DNA of 64,000 nt from Centroberyx gerrardi (lineage: Eukaryota; Chordata; Actinopteri; Beryciformes; Berycidae): the NCBI RefSeq assembly GCF_048128805.1, contig NC_136013.1:1119126-1183125 (forward strand), given 5' to 3'. Positions 44,905 to 56,236 of this stretch are shown here, in pieces. Every line of letters begins with the position of its first letter. Within the stretch, counting starts at the first letter, position 1. A program made the position numbers and the translations under genes. The notes under the pieces were generated by a model, which was given only the letters and a program-made list of their open reading frames with translations, did no database searches and had not been told where the DNA came from.

Positions 44905-45152
44905 GATGCACGTCCAGACGAACTGTGAAGCCAGTAGTTCGCCTGAGCTATGATGAGCCCGGAAATCCTTCGAACCGGTCGGTCACTATCCAACACCATG
45001 GGATGGTCATTCAGTTCAGTCTGAACTCAAAACCTGGAGATGACCCCGAAACAGCCTCACACCCCCAGTTTTCAACCTTTTGCTGTAACTGTGAAGTTAG
45101 AAAGTACTCTCGAAGGAGAGAGAGAGAGGAGTCAGATGAGGGGAGGGTGTAG
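44905..45152 (+). pseudogene. Possible C-terminal tail of an LTR-element Pol
   Basis: An open plus-strand stretch reads VVRLSYDEPGNPSNRSVT and ends with a basic tail and a stop. It is followed at once by GAGGGGAGGG and TGTAGCC, which would fit a polypurine tract and LTR start. No other Pol domain precedes it because the MITE and LINE abut at 44904. Weakly supported. Confidence 0.3.
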
Positions 45153-47034
45153 CCCAGGGTGAAGTTTAGTTAGTTTATATTAAAAAAAAAAAAAGTTATA
45201 TATATAGTTATAAAATAATATAAATAAAGTTGGATTGAAATTAAATTGGTTTTGCATGTGTGTAGTACAGCCTAACCCACTGATTGCCAAACAGGTAGAT
45301 ATTTGATATCCATTGGTGGTTAAATTGCTATCTTCCAATCGGAATTTAAGAGAGGCGGGACTTAGGCGCTGACTGCAAAAACTAGGTAGAGTGCAGGGGA
45401 GAACATGTGGAAGCAGCAGAGAAAGACTATCCGTCCTGAAAACACCATCATAATCTTCCTAACTGGGTTGACGACATGTTTGACCTGTGTGAATGCTGTT
45501 AAGGTAAAGCATGACTTTATTATTTTAAGTGTGGTACTGTAGCTAATTGTTATGGTTTAAACCTAAAGAAATGCTAATCGCGGCTAGCGTTATTAGCATA
45601 GCAATCGCTTTGACCATTTGTTTATGTGAACGAGCTATCAGATAGTCTGTAAGCTAATAATAGATTATGATACATCTTTGTGTTATGTACTTGATTTTTA
45701 GTTGGATTTTATGCTTATAGGAACTGGACTGTTATACCGCATAGGGAGAGAAAGGAGCAGGAAATCCTTCGTGGGCCAGGAGTACAACAGACCTGTTCAA
45801 GCCCTGTTTCCACATGCTTCGGGAGTACAACGTTTTCCTGTGTTTGGATCGGCTGCACTCGGCCTCACTCGCCATTTTCCTGCATCCCCTCATCAGGTCT
45901 ACCCATCACAAACTCTGTCATCAAGTCGTGAGTACTGTCTATACACTTGCACTGCATTATTTTTGTTTTTGGAATGTAAAAGATTGATATTGGAATATCT
46001 GATTATTTGCTTTGATAATTGGAAGTTGTTTTTTATTTTCTGTTTTTATATTTCACATCTTGGTAGTTGCATAACTAAAGGCAATTTGTTTGCATTTTAA
46101 GTATCTGGTGTTGAGTTGTTGTAATTTTATACAGTCACATATTTCAAAGGGGGACATTGAGTTCAGGTTAATTGTAGTAATTGAAATTCTTAGTAGATAC
46201 TGTTTAAAGTCTTTAAACACTACTAAGTGGAGGCACCGCCATTTATTAATTCAGAGAGCTTTACTTATTTAATTTATTGCCAAATTGGAGTAGGCTACTC
46301 AATTTCTCCTGCAGTTCTCCTGTTTCGGCGTACTTATTCAATAAAAATTAATGTTTTAGTTAGTAAAACTATGGAACATATGGTACAAGTTTGTCTATAT
46401 TGCATGGGAAAGGAAACCATCCATTTTGATGAAAGGATGTGGACTTTGTAATACCATGGGATTAAACATTGCTTTCTTTTACAGTACAGTTTCAGTTTAC
46501 TTAGTAACGTTGCAGAACATACATGCTAAAAGTTTGTGTTTATTGCATGGAAAAGGGAATAATCTTTTACAAAGGATATGGTAAGAACATGGTAATACCA
46601 TGGAAACAAACAAGGCTTCCTTTTACAGTACAGTTTCAGCTTACTTACTGAGTAAATTGTAAAAACATCTGCAAGAACATATCCAGTATATAAGAAGATG
46701 TACCATGACACTAGAGGAAAACTGTTCCTGCGGCGGTTGTTACCAGGAAAGTACTGATGTAATTTTTCAACTTAAATAAAAACAATTCCATAGTTTCTAA
46801 GGTATATCTAATAAACCCTTTATAAATGGGTGTAGCCATGAACAATAACTATATAATAAAAAGTAATTTAGTGGAAAGTACTATCTTAATTTCTAGATAG
46901 TACATAATTCAACTTGGGCTTTTACCAACATAAACCTTGGATAACTACAATTGTAACTTGAATTGATGGGTAATAGAGGAGGTGTTTCTAAGAATTGGTT
47001 GCCTACTTTCCTAGGAAGTACGCAATTATATCTG
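45153..47034. other. No gene recognised; diverged tandem repeats
   Basis: Contains a poly(A)/TATA patch at about 45181-45235 and a weak exon-like frame at 45720-45927 between AG and GTGAGT. A diverged tandem repeat with a period near 142 bp (TAATACCATGG ... TTTTACAGTACAGTTTCAG) lies at about 46440-46650. Nothing here could be identified as a gene. Confidence 0.4.
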
Positions 47035-47468
47035 TGTAGGAGCCATTAATTATGTCTGTGTATTTATGTCTTTATAATTTGTAGCCTACATCAAGTTTAC
47101 CACTGGGTGGCAGTGTAGATTAGTGTGGTAGGTGAAATCTATATGGGCACAGGTGCAACAGGTCTAATCATGCATGGGTGACGGGGAGGTCTCACGGTTT
47201 TTACCGCTCGCACGCTTGTACGATGGCAGCCACACCAGAGAGCCAAGTCAGCCATCATGTCGCCATACGGGTTTTGTTTGCAACGTAGAATCAGTTTGTC
47301 AATATCATTCAGCTAAGTGATTGTGCTGTAAACCGAAACCTTTATTAAACGGGAACCTCACCCAACAGTGAAGACTGCCTGGACATCTACTCATTGAAGC
47401 GCGTCAAAAACAAGGTACTCTCCCGCACCCAGCCGAGTGGCTAATTGCTGGTCAAGATAGTCGCTACA
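47035..47468. mobile_element. Solo LTR with 5-bp target duplication
   Basis: The 434-bp segment begins TGTAGGAGCC and ends GTCGCTACA, with ATCTG immediately on both sides (47030-47034 and 47469-47473). No internal retroelement sequence is present. A TTTATTAAACGGG segment near 47340 could be the polyadenylation region. Confidence 0.7.
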
Positions 47469-47659
47469 ATCTGAGTTATTACCAACCTAAAACGGTCACA
47501 ACTACACGGTACTTAGTTGAGTTGATGGGTAATAGTGGAGGTTTTTTCTTAGTATTTCAGTTGTAGTTTCTCTGTATTTACCTACTTATTTACAGTGGTA
47601 ATTACCCAATAATATACTATAATTAACCATATATTTACCAGGTAAATACTTCGTAATTA

Positions 47660-48330
47660 GGGGACTGTAAAAGGAAGGGTTACTAGTAGTTTACTGAGAG
47701 TATACTTAAAAGTGTACTTTCATAAACTAAAAAGTGGGCTAGAAGTATATAACTAGTACACTAACAGTATACCTATAAGTTCACTCGTAGTATAGTTCAC
47801 ACAGTATAGTTGCAGTACAAAATAAAACAGATGTAAACTAGTGGTGTACTCAAAGTTTACTACTCTTACACCTAAAGAATACTTAAAGTATACTTTCATA
47901 AACTAAAAAGTGGACTAGTATTACATAACTAGTAAACTAGCAGTATATATATAAGTTTACTTGCGGTATACTTAAAAGTATACTTTCATAAACTAGAAAA
48001 TGGGCTAGAAGTATATAACTAGTACTTATAAGTTCACTTATAGTATCGTTCACAGTATAGTTGCAGTACAAAATAAAACTTAGATGTAAACTAGTTGTGT
48101 ACTCAAAGTTTACTACTCTTACACTTAAAATGTACTTAAAAGTATACTTCTATAAACTAAAAAGTGGGCCAATTTAGTCCCAAGAAGTATTGAAGTAGTA
48201 CACTTACAAGTATACTACTAGTGCATTGATATTAGTATACTTACTACATAAAGTATACTTGGGAAATGTACTTGAACTTTACTTAAGTTTACTTAATAAA
48301 ATTAACTTGAAGTATACTTCTTTTTTGTAA
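47660..48330. repeat. Array of diverged AGTATACTT monomers
   Basis: At least four diverged monomers share ACTTAAAAGTATACTTTCAT followed by AAACTAAAAAGTGG; they start at about 47700, 47885, 47970 and 48132. The outer ends (GTAAAAGGAAGGGTTA and CTTTTTTGTAAGGGAACG) hint at a TIR element. No coding capacity. Confidence 0.6.
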
Positions 48331-48335
48331 GGGAA

Positions 48336-48560
48336 CGTATGAACTATTCCTAATTAGACGTTAATAAAAAAACTATTGCACAGTAACGTGGCTGCGTTAT
48401 TTGATCTTAAATGATGTTATTGTCTAACTGGACTAACTTACCATTTAGTTATTGCACTGTGAATTACTAACAATGTATGAATTGTTCATTAACAAAAAAT
48501 AATTATACAACAACATATTTGCGTTCATATGTATTTACTCAGTACCGGACCGGTAATATA
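48336..48560. repeat. Fragment of the copy 2/3 downstream segment
   Basis: Matches 19745-19985 and 32143-32365. A piece of the unit-2/3 flank stranded outside the array units. Confidence 0.75.
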
Positions 48561-48748
48561 ATCAGTGGCGACTGGTCATTAGGGACAACAGCCCCACCTA
48601 TTGTCACCAGAAAGAACTGTGCAAACAAATGACGTTATTATTAATTCTCAAAGATTATTATCTGCTATAATTTATTATCTATGAATATATCATCTTCCTA
48701 AATTGCATATCATTTGTGTTAGGATTTTGAACAAAAATCGGGAGAACG

Positions 48749-48880
48749 CAGTCTGAAGCAGCAAGGCAGGCTTCAGACTGCACCTATAGCACCACCTCAT
48801 GGTGGTGCTATAACAAGCAACTTCACGTTTTGGTCTAAAACTTCTGAACCATAAATCGTAAAGAACAAGAACAAGTACTA
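48749..48880. repeat. Twin hairpins plus repeat fragment
   Basis: CAGTCTGAAGC pairs with GCTTCAGACTG (48749-48780). Next to it TATAGCACCACC and its exact complement flank a TCAT loop (48785-48812). The following 70 bp are a reverse copy of part of the 16.86-16.93 kb repeat. Confidence 0.8.
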
Positions 48881-48884
48881 CTAC

Positions 48885-49080
48885 CACAACTAACACTACT
48901 ACTGCAACTTAGAAGTCCTACTACTGCTGCTACTACTACTACTACTACTATTGCTACTTCTACTGGTACTAATACTGCTACCATTTTAAACTACTAATTC
49001 AACTACTCCAAACACTTAAACTACTACTACTATTACTGTTTTACTGCTACTGCTGCTACTACGGCCACTATTGCTACTTT
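48885..49080. repeat. ACT-rich trinucleotide tract before LINE
   Basis: Imperfect CTACTACTG tract. Its end (TACTGCTGCTAC ... GTTTCTAATGCTGGTAGTCC) is homologous to 52205-52262 on the other side of the LINE. Confidence 0.8.
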
Positions 49081-49117
49081 TACTGTTTCTAATGCTGGTA
49101 GTCCAGAGCAACATCCG

Positions 49118-51986
49118 GTGCGCCGTAGGAAGGTCGCACTGACAATGGCTCCGCAATCAACTTGTAGTTTTTTGTTTATTATTACCTGTATAGCTTTTAT
49201 TTTTGTACGTACTGCACTGTCGTTCATTCAGTATGATCGACAAGCACTTCTGGATATTCGTTCGTCACTGGATATGGACTTTCTCTCCACTTACTGGAGT
49301 ACGTGCTGCGATTCCTTTGTCTTGCCGCCGTTGTGTTTACCAATACGCCGACGGAGGAGAAAGAGAAGAGGCAAACGTGCCGGTATCCTATGCAGATCTC
49401 GGACGAAACACTGCAATCCGCTGTTACCGAGCATTTTACTGGCAAATGTTCAATCCCTGGACAATAAAATGGACGAACTACACGCACGGATTAACTTCCA
49501 GCGGGACATTGCAAACTGCTGCGTGCTAGCGCTTACTGAGACCTGGCTAGACCCGATGGTACCTGACTCGGCTGTTACCCCAGCTGGATTTTCCATCTAC
49601 CGGCAGGACAGAACTACGGAGTCAGGTAAACGCAGAGGCGGTGGGGTCTGCATTATGGTTAATTCTCGCTGGAGTTCGGCTATAGCAGTGCTTACAAAAC
49701 ACTGCTCACCAGACCTGGAGCTCTTAACTATAAAAGTCTGTCCCTTCTACCTCCCTCAGGAATTCAGCACCGCCATAATCACAGCAGTCTACATACCCCC
49801 GCAGGCAGATAAAACATTAGCGCTAGAGAACCTTTATGGAGTAATTCATGGACTGGAGAACGCTCACGCTGAGGCAGCTGCTATTGTTGTTGGCGACTTC
49901 AATAGGGCTAATATGAGGAAAGTTTTACCTAAATATAACCAGCATATTAACTTTCCTACCCGTGGTGATCAGACTCTGGACCATTGTTATTCTCAACTAC
50001 GGGACAGCAATAAACCCCTCCCCCGCCCTGCCTTTGGAAAGGTGGATCACACTTCCATTCTTCTCCTCCCAACCTACAGACAATGTCTAAAACAGGAAAA
50101 AACATTTTTTCGGGCAGTTCAACGCTGGAGTGAGGAATCCATTGCCACTCTCCAGGACTGTTTTGAAACCACAGACTTGCAGATGTTCTGTGTTGCAGCT
50201 GATGGGGACATTGATGAATACACAGACTCTCCAAGTGCATTGATGACGTCGTCCCGAAAGTCAATGTTAGGACTTTCCCCAACCAAAAGCCCTGGATTAA
50301 TGGTGATGTCCGTGCTAAACTCAGAGCACGGTCCTCTGCCTATAGCTCTGGGGACCTGGAGGCCTTGAGAAAGTCCAGATACGACCTACGGAAAGCCATC
50401 AGAGATGGAGTCTTGTTGGAGTCTAACTACCACAGTTCCGACCCCAGACGCATGTGGTGTGGACTGCGCTCCATCACAGACTACAAAGGGAGAAATAGCA
50501 GTGATGCCCAGCCCGCCGCCTCTCTTCCTGACGAGCTCAACACCTTTTACTCACGGTTTGAGGCGAGCAACACCATCCCTAGTGTAAGGCTAGCAGAGTA
50601 CCAGGACGACTGCACTCTGTCCCTATCTACGGCTGACGTGAGGAGAGCTTTTAAAAGAGTAAACCCTCGGAAGTCACCAGGACCAGATGGCATTCCAGGC
50701 CGTGTCCTCAGAGCGGAGGTATTCACCTCTATATTCAACCTCTCCCTGAACCAGTCTGTAGTCCCCACCTGCTTCAAACAGACAACCATTGTCCCCGTAC
50801 CAAAGAAACCTTCCATCACCTGCCTGAATGACTACCGCCCTGTAGCACTGACCCCTATCATCATGAAGTGCTTCGAGCGGCTAGTCAGAACCCACATCTG
50901 CTCCTCCCTTCCTGACACCTTGGACCCCCTTCAATTTGCATACTGCCCCAACAGATCTACGGATGACGCCATCGCCCTGACAGTGCACACCGCCCTCTCC
51001 CACCTGGATAAGAGTAACACACATGTGAGGATGCTGTTTATAGATTACAGCTCGGCATTCAACACAATTGTGCCCGCTAAGCTCGTTCCCAAGCTCAGGA
51101 TCCTGGGTCTTAACACCTCCCTTTGTAACTGGATCCTGGACTTCCTGACGGGCAGACCCCAGGTGGTGAGAATGGGTAACCTCTCCTCCTCTGTACTGAC
51201 CCTGAGCACCGGAGCCCCTCAGGGCTGCGTACTCAGTACCCTCCTGTACGCCCTGTTCATGCATGATTGTGTGGCCACGCGCAGCTCCAACGCCATCTTT
51301 AAGTTTGCAGACGACACCACCATCCTGGGTCTCATCTCCAACAATGATGAGACCGCCTACAGAGAGGAGCTCAGCGCCTTGACAGAATGGTGCCAGGACA
51401 ACAACCGCTCTATCAATGTCTGCAAGACTAAGGAAATGATCGTGGACTTCGGGAAGCGACGGCGGGGGGTCACGCCCCCATTCACATCGATGGAGCTGAT
51501 GTGGAGAGAGTCTCCTGCTTCAAGTTCCTTGGTGTGTTCATCAGTGATGACCTCTCCTGGTCCAGGCAATCGGACGCTGTAGTAAAAACTGCCCAAAAGC
51601 GCCTATCCTTCCTGAGGAGACTCAAGAAGTTTGGAATGTCTGTCAAAACTCTCACTAATTTCTACAGGTGCACCATTGAGAGCATTCTCACTGGCTGCAT
51701 TACTACCTGGTACGGCAGCTGCTCCGCTGCTGATCGTAAGGCCCTCCAGAGGGTGGTGAAGACAGTGGAGCGCATCATTGGCTGCCGCCTCCACACTGTG
51801 CAAAACATATACCATACACGATACCTCAGGAAAGCACGGAAAATCATAAAAGACTTCAGCCACCCAAGCTGTGAACTGTTCTCGCTGCTGCCGTCTGGTA
51901 GACGTTACCGAGGCATCCGGGCACGGATTACCAGACTCACAAACATTTTTTACCCCCAGGCCATCAGGCTTCTCAACCAGCAGTGA
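49118..51986 (+). mobile_element. Nearly complete jockey-superfamily LINE
   Basis: Plus-strand frames 49118-50368, 50365-51582 and 51501-51986 together make a LINE ORF2. It shows a hydrophobic start and RRRRRKRRGKR stretch, endonuclease motifs LANVQSL, ALTETWLDP, RRGGGVCIMV, IVVGDFNRA and VDHTSILLL, then reverse transcriptase motifs KSPGPDGIPG, NDYRPVALTP, LFIDYSSAFNT, GAPQGCVLS and FADDTTI. The C-terminus has SCFKFLGVFIS and RLLNQQ. The first ATG of the frame is at 49145. Two frameshifts (near 50250 and 51490) inactivate it. Confidence 0.85.
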
Positions 51987-52539
51987 TCACATTGATCACA
52001 TGATCACCTCAATGGGTAGGAAAAAGCAGGTGTGAAAGGCCCAGGTCAGGGATTTCCTCGTACTCCTCCTCCCCCATACTCACCCACAGAATAACACTTT
52101 ATATCTATAATATTTAATACTCCTGATCCAGTCATTTGCTGTAGTCAAATATGACCATCTACAGTGTATTTCACTGTTTAACATACACACATCTCTACTA
52201 CTACTGCTACTGCTACTGCTACTACCACTAGTGGTACTTCTGTTTCTAATACTGATAGTCCAAATACTACTACTACTGCTGCTAATTGTATTACTTCTCC
52301 TCCTGATATTACAACTGCTGCCTTTACAACAACCCATAATACTACAACCTTTAAAAACATTATTAGGCCTACCTATCCTTTCATGTATTGATAACGACAG
52401 GACTTTTGGCTTTCAGATAAATTGCATAGGATCCAAATACTTAAAATGTAAACAGACATTTAAACTCTTTGTAATGAATTCAACTGTCTTCAAGCACACA
52501 AATGTTCTTCAGAAAATGTAACCTTTTCTAGTTTATGCT
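51987..52539. other. Shared 3' flank of TAAR copies 1 and 4 (unit 4 version)
   Basis: Nearly identical to 8223-8739, including the ACT-rich tract at about 52195-52325. No gene seen. Confidence 0.6.
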
Positions 52540-52677
52540 TAATGTACTGGAATGTTTTATTCCATGTATTTTGTTTCATGTTTTATCTCTTATTTATCCA
52601 AGCTGTCTTTTCTCCTGTGAGGCATTTTGTAAGAACATGGTAACTCTGTTTTGATAAGTGCTATATAAAGTAAGTTA

Positions 52678-52715
<38 letters not shown>
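52540..52715 (+). repeat. LINE 3' end downstream of TAAR copy 4
   Basis: Plus-strand LINE tail with a longer (TTA)n tract than in the other units. Confidence 0.6.
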
Positions 52716-52781
52716 GAGGAATACGTGTCTTGTTAATGGAGACATCAGCAGTGACTGTTGAGAAAGCAAAGTGTAATAAGC

Positions 52782-52860
52782 TTTATTTTTTTCTGCCATA
52801 CATTCATAAGCTTATTTCTTTGAGAGGCACCTGCCATGTCATCATCTTTTAAGATTTATT
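52782..52860 (-). terminator. Candidate poly(A) signals, TAAR copy 4
   Basis: AATAAA overlaps the stop codon (52855-52860) and recurs at 52782-52787 on the minus strand. Confidence 0.4.
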
Positions 52861-53833
52861 CTGTGAACAGTTTTATGTCTGAAATGTCAGAATTAAAGAT
52901 TTTACCTGAAATGATCACTCGAAATGCCTTTCTGAACCAACTGTAAAAGAATGCGTACACCAAAGGATTCACAGTAGAATTCAAATAGCCGACCCACGAC
53001 AGTGTTCCAAACAATGCCGGTGGAGTCGAGTAACTGATGAAGGGATCAATGATGTTACACACAAAAAAAGGAGTCCAAAAAGAAAGAAATGCCCCCATGA
53101 TGATAGCGAGTGTTTTGGTGGCTTTAGTTTGGGACGGATCAGATGTTCTCGTGTTGTGGATGCTGCGCACTTGTCTCTGTGCCACCAGGAAAATCTTCAG
53201 GTAAATGCCGAGCATGACAACTCCGGGAATGTAAAAGGAGAGAACCGATGAGACTGTACTTGACACTCCACTCTGAAACAAAACACATCCTCCTTCACAT
53301 GCAACATGAGTATAGTAGAACTCCTCAATTCCAAAAATATTGAGCTTGAGGAAGATCATTCCAAAGCCCACTACAGCCGAAACACTCCAACTGACCAGAA
53401 TCATGATCAACACAGCATTAACAGTTATTTTACTTCTATACAGCAGAGGCTGGCAAACAGCATAATATCGGTCAATCGATATGAAAGACAGATTTAGAAT
53501 TGAGGCTGTGCACAACAAGACATCAGCACTAGTGTAGACTTTACAGAACACATCTCCAAAATACCAGCAGGTCTCCACAGATAGGGTTATACTGGGGAAC
53601 ATGACCAGCAGCCCCAGCAGCAGGTCGGAGACGGCCAGGGAGAGGATGAGGTAGTTGGTGGGAGTGTGGAGCTGCTTGAACTGAGCGACCGACACGACGA
53701 CCAGAACGTTCCCACACACCGTCAAGACGACCATGACGCCCAGCAGCAGGTAGAGAGAGACGCGGACAGACAGAGGATAGATGGTCCTCAGACAGGAAGT
53801 GTTCCTGGACTCAAAACAGAGCGCTGGCTCCAT
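52856..53833 (-). CDS. taar: Trace amine-associated receptor, copy 4
   Basis: Intact 325-residue TAAR with D70, C97, amine-binding D104 (3.32), DRY 121-123, CEGGC loop, P203, W253, NPxxY and the TAAR fingerprint. Private residues: I82/T83 at the top of helix 2, T101 (3.29), F167, I261 and D263 at the helix 6 top, and S279 (7.39). D263 adds an acidic residue facing the extracellular side, and S279 replaces a leucine at a position that contacts ligands in aminergic receptors (family knowledge). The start is fixed by the same in-frame TAA. Its downstream flank is of the copy-1 type, so copies 1 and 4 are the closest pair by flank. Confidence 0.95.
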   Translation of the reverse strand: MEPALCFESRNTSCLRTIYPLSVRVSLYLLLGVMVVLTVCGNVLVVVSVAQFKQLHTPTNYLILSLAVSDLLLGLLVMFPSITLSVETCWYFGDVFCKVYTSADVLLCTASILNLSFISIDRYYAVCQPLLYRSKITVNAVLIMILVSWSVSAVVGFGMIFLKLNIFGIEEFYYTHVACEGGCVLFQSGVSSTVSSVLSFYIPGVVMLGIYLKIFLVAQRQVRSIHNTRTSDPSQTKATKTLAIIMGAFLSFWTPFFVCNIIDPFISYSTPPALFGTLSWVGYLNSTVNPLVYAFFYSWFRKAFRVIISGKIFNSDISDIKLFTE

Positions 53834-53845
53834 CTGTCTGGATAA

Positions 53846-54060
53846 ACTTCATTTATAAAGCACTTTTCAAAACCAAAGTTACAAAGTGCTTCATAACAAG
53901 GAACAAGTGCAAGGAACTGACAATAAATAAAATAAAGGACAATAAATAAATGACAGTAAGTAACACAAAATCTGATAGGTAATTCAAAAATGCAATAATG
54001 AACGAGGCAAACTTGGCTAAATAATAAAAAAATAAATAATAATAAAACTTCACACTTGAG
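53846..54060 (-). repeat. LINE 3' end abutting TAAR copy 4 (shortened)
   Basis: Same LINE tail as in the other units, but with internal deletions that remove most of the C-terminal frame. The last 40 bp before the ATG are retained, with one change (CATTTATAAAG for TATTTATAAAG on the plus strand). Confidence 0.6.
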
Positions 54061-55915
54061 AATAGCTTCAACTGTGTGAAATTCAATATATTGGCATGCC
54101 CAATCATCTGAGTGTCTTCCTAGTTGTGAAAAATGTTCATAAAAGTCACATTTTTACCTGTAACTTATGTATCTTATGTTTGGTTCACCAGGGAAACAAA
54201 CATGTTGTCTAACAATTCTCCAACTTTTTTTCCTATTTGAACAGAGATGTTATGAAATCATACTGTTTACAGTATGTGGAAAAAAGCAGATATAACACAC
54301 ATTGGGTTAGTGACATGAAGCTCATGTAGAAAAATTCCATATTCTGAAAATGAAAAGTGATTTGATGCTGCTATTCCAGTCAGAAATAAATTCATGCCAA
54401 GAAGTCACAGAAATATCAGCAGCTAACTGATTCCCTGTTTAGCAAAGGCTATCTGATGTTTCTGCTTGCTTTTTACTTCTTCAGGACACAAAGAACAAAC
54501 CCCTCCTGTTGTTGAAAACTAGTTTAAATACTTATATTTGCAGAAATATGTGGAGATTATGATACATTCTTGAATAAGCTTTTAAATAGATTTCCCTGCA
54601 ATGTTTCAGCTAATATACCATGACAAAATAGCACGCTGCTTGTGGAATTATTATTTTAAGTGATGTTTCACAGTAAATTCACACAATGGTTTAAATGTAT
54701 TCAAATCATCAGCCATGATTAAACCAAAATTCATCCTGTTCACATGGGATGGGCTTGATTTTTTTTCACATACACATCTACTGCTCCACTCCTCTTATGT
54801 AGTTCTATGACAGAAGTGGAGAACTGCCATATGATTTGTGATGTCTTCATTTTACACCACTGCCACTGAGGATGTTGTAATATTTAGCTAATCATTAATC
54901 AGAGAATAAATCATTTTATGGAGACATCAACCAACAGTCAATAGTTAAAGGATAAATCCGGTCATTTTCAACATGGGCCTTATTTTCCTGTTTTTTTGCC
55001 GTCATGACGATTGATTGTGTTCAAGATGTCATCACTCACTTCACTGTGGAGCTTGACGTGGTTTCAGTTAAACAGGAGCACTGCTGTCCAATACACACAT
55101 ACAGGGCCAACGTCATGTCCAACAGCTCAACCCAAAATGATTAAAAACCATCTTTTCAACACAATAACACCCACACTGCAGTTGAACATGTCTTTAAATA
55201 GCACACCAATAGATTGGATCATTTTTAAAACTGACTGCTGACATCGGTGGATTCTCTGCTGTGTTCACCGCTTGTGTTGACTCACTTTCTAAATTTGTGA
55301 TGCCACGTGGGAAATAACAGAGGCGCAAAAATTTCCCCACATATTCTGCTTCATTACCAATAGGACGTTGATGTAAATGTTTTTTCCCAGTCAGCAATTC
55401 ATATTTACAGAAAATCCAATATGCACTGAACGCAGCATCAGAGTTCTTGAGGTCTAGCTCATGCTAGTTAAAATAACATAACTAATACTGCAATATAGAG
55501 TTTCAGGCAATTGATAATCGGTAATTGGATGCAGGAAGGTTCCACTGCAGTGAGTGTTAATGTGTTTTAATCACTCTCTGGGTTCAGCTATAGGAGATTA
55601 CCTGTTGGCCCTGTTTGTGTGTGTGTGTGTATTGAACTGAAGCTACAGCTAAGATCTATTAATCTCTACAGTGAAGTAAGTCATGAAATTTTCACACAAC
55701 ATAATCAAACGTCATGATGGCAAAAACTAAGGCACATGTTGAAAATAAGCGGAATTATCCTTTAAAAAGTAATACATTCTAAAGTAATCCTAGCATAGCA
55801 ATAATGCAAAAATAATAAAAAGTGTTTATACAATACTCAACGTGTGAACACGAGCTAGCTTCCCAGAAACACATCATACCTGAATGCAGAAACATTTAGT
55901 TAAAGTGTCTCTTAC
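54061..55915 (-). other. Upstream block / putative intron 1, copy 4
   Basis: Shared non-coding block including the 0.98-kb part missing in unit 1. The (TG)n tract near 55617 is the shortest in the array. Confidence 0.5.
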
Positions 55916-56156
55916 CTCACACACTCACAGCTGGACAGAATGAGCGTCCTGTGTGTTTCCTGACACACCGTCACAGCTGTAACTGTCGGTCTCTGTCTGG
56001 CCTTTAAAGCCCGAGGCTCTGTGGACTGCAGTGTCTCCTGTGGACTGCAGTGTCTCCTGTGGACTGCAGTGTCTCCTGGCCGACAGCCGCCTCAGGGAGT
56101 GAAGCTGGACACTCGTCCCAGTGGATGATGGACCGCACTCACTGCTGTTTATATTC
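55916..56156 (-). promoter_or_regulatory. Putative TAAR promoter and non-coding exon 1, copy 4
   Basis: TATA-like GAATATAAAC at 56147-56156; donor GAG|GTAAGA with GT at 55914-55915, about 2.1 kb from the ATG. Confidence 0.45.
56019..56075. repeat. 19-bp minisatellite, three copies (unit 4)
   Basis: Three tandem copies of the CTGTGGACTGCAGTGTCTC unit. Confidence 0.95.
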
Positions 56157-56236
56157 AACTCTTCTTACATCTCTTTTCATGTTATAAGGATAACTTGACT
56201 ACTGACTAAAATGTTTGTCATCCGATCAGGCCAGGA

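Noticed and set aside
45405..45927. Possible two-exon gene: ATG exon with hydrophobic stretch ending AAG|GTAAAG (45405-45503), then exon 45720-45927 between AG and GTGAGT
   Set aside because: The exon phases do not match in the frame that is open in the second exon, and no protein family is recognisable.
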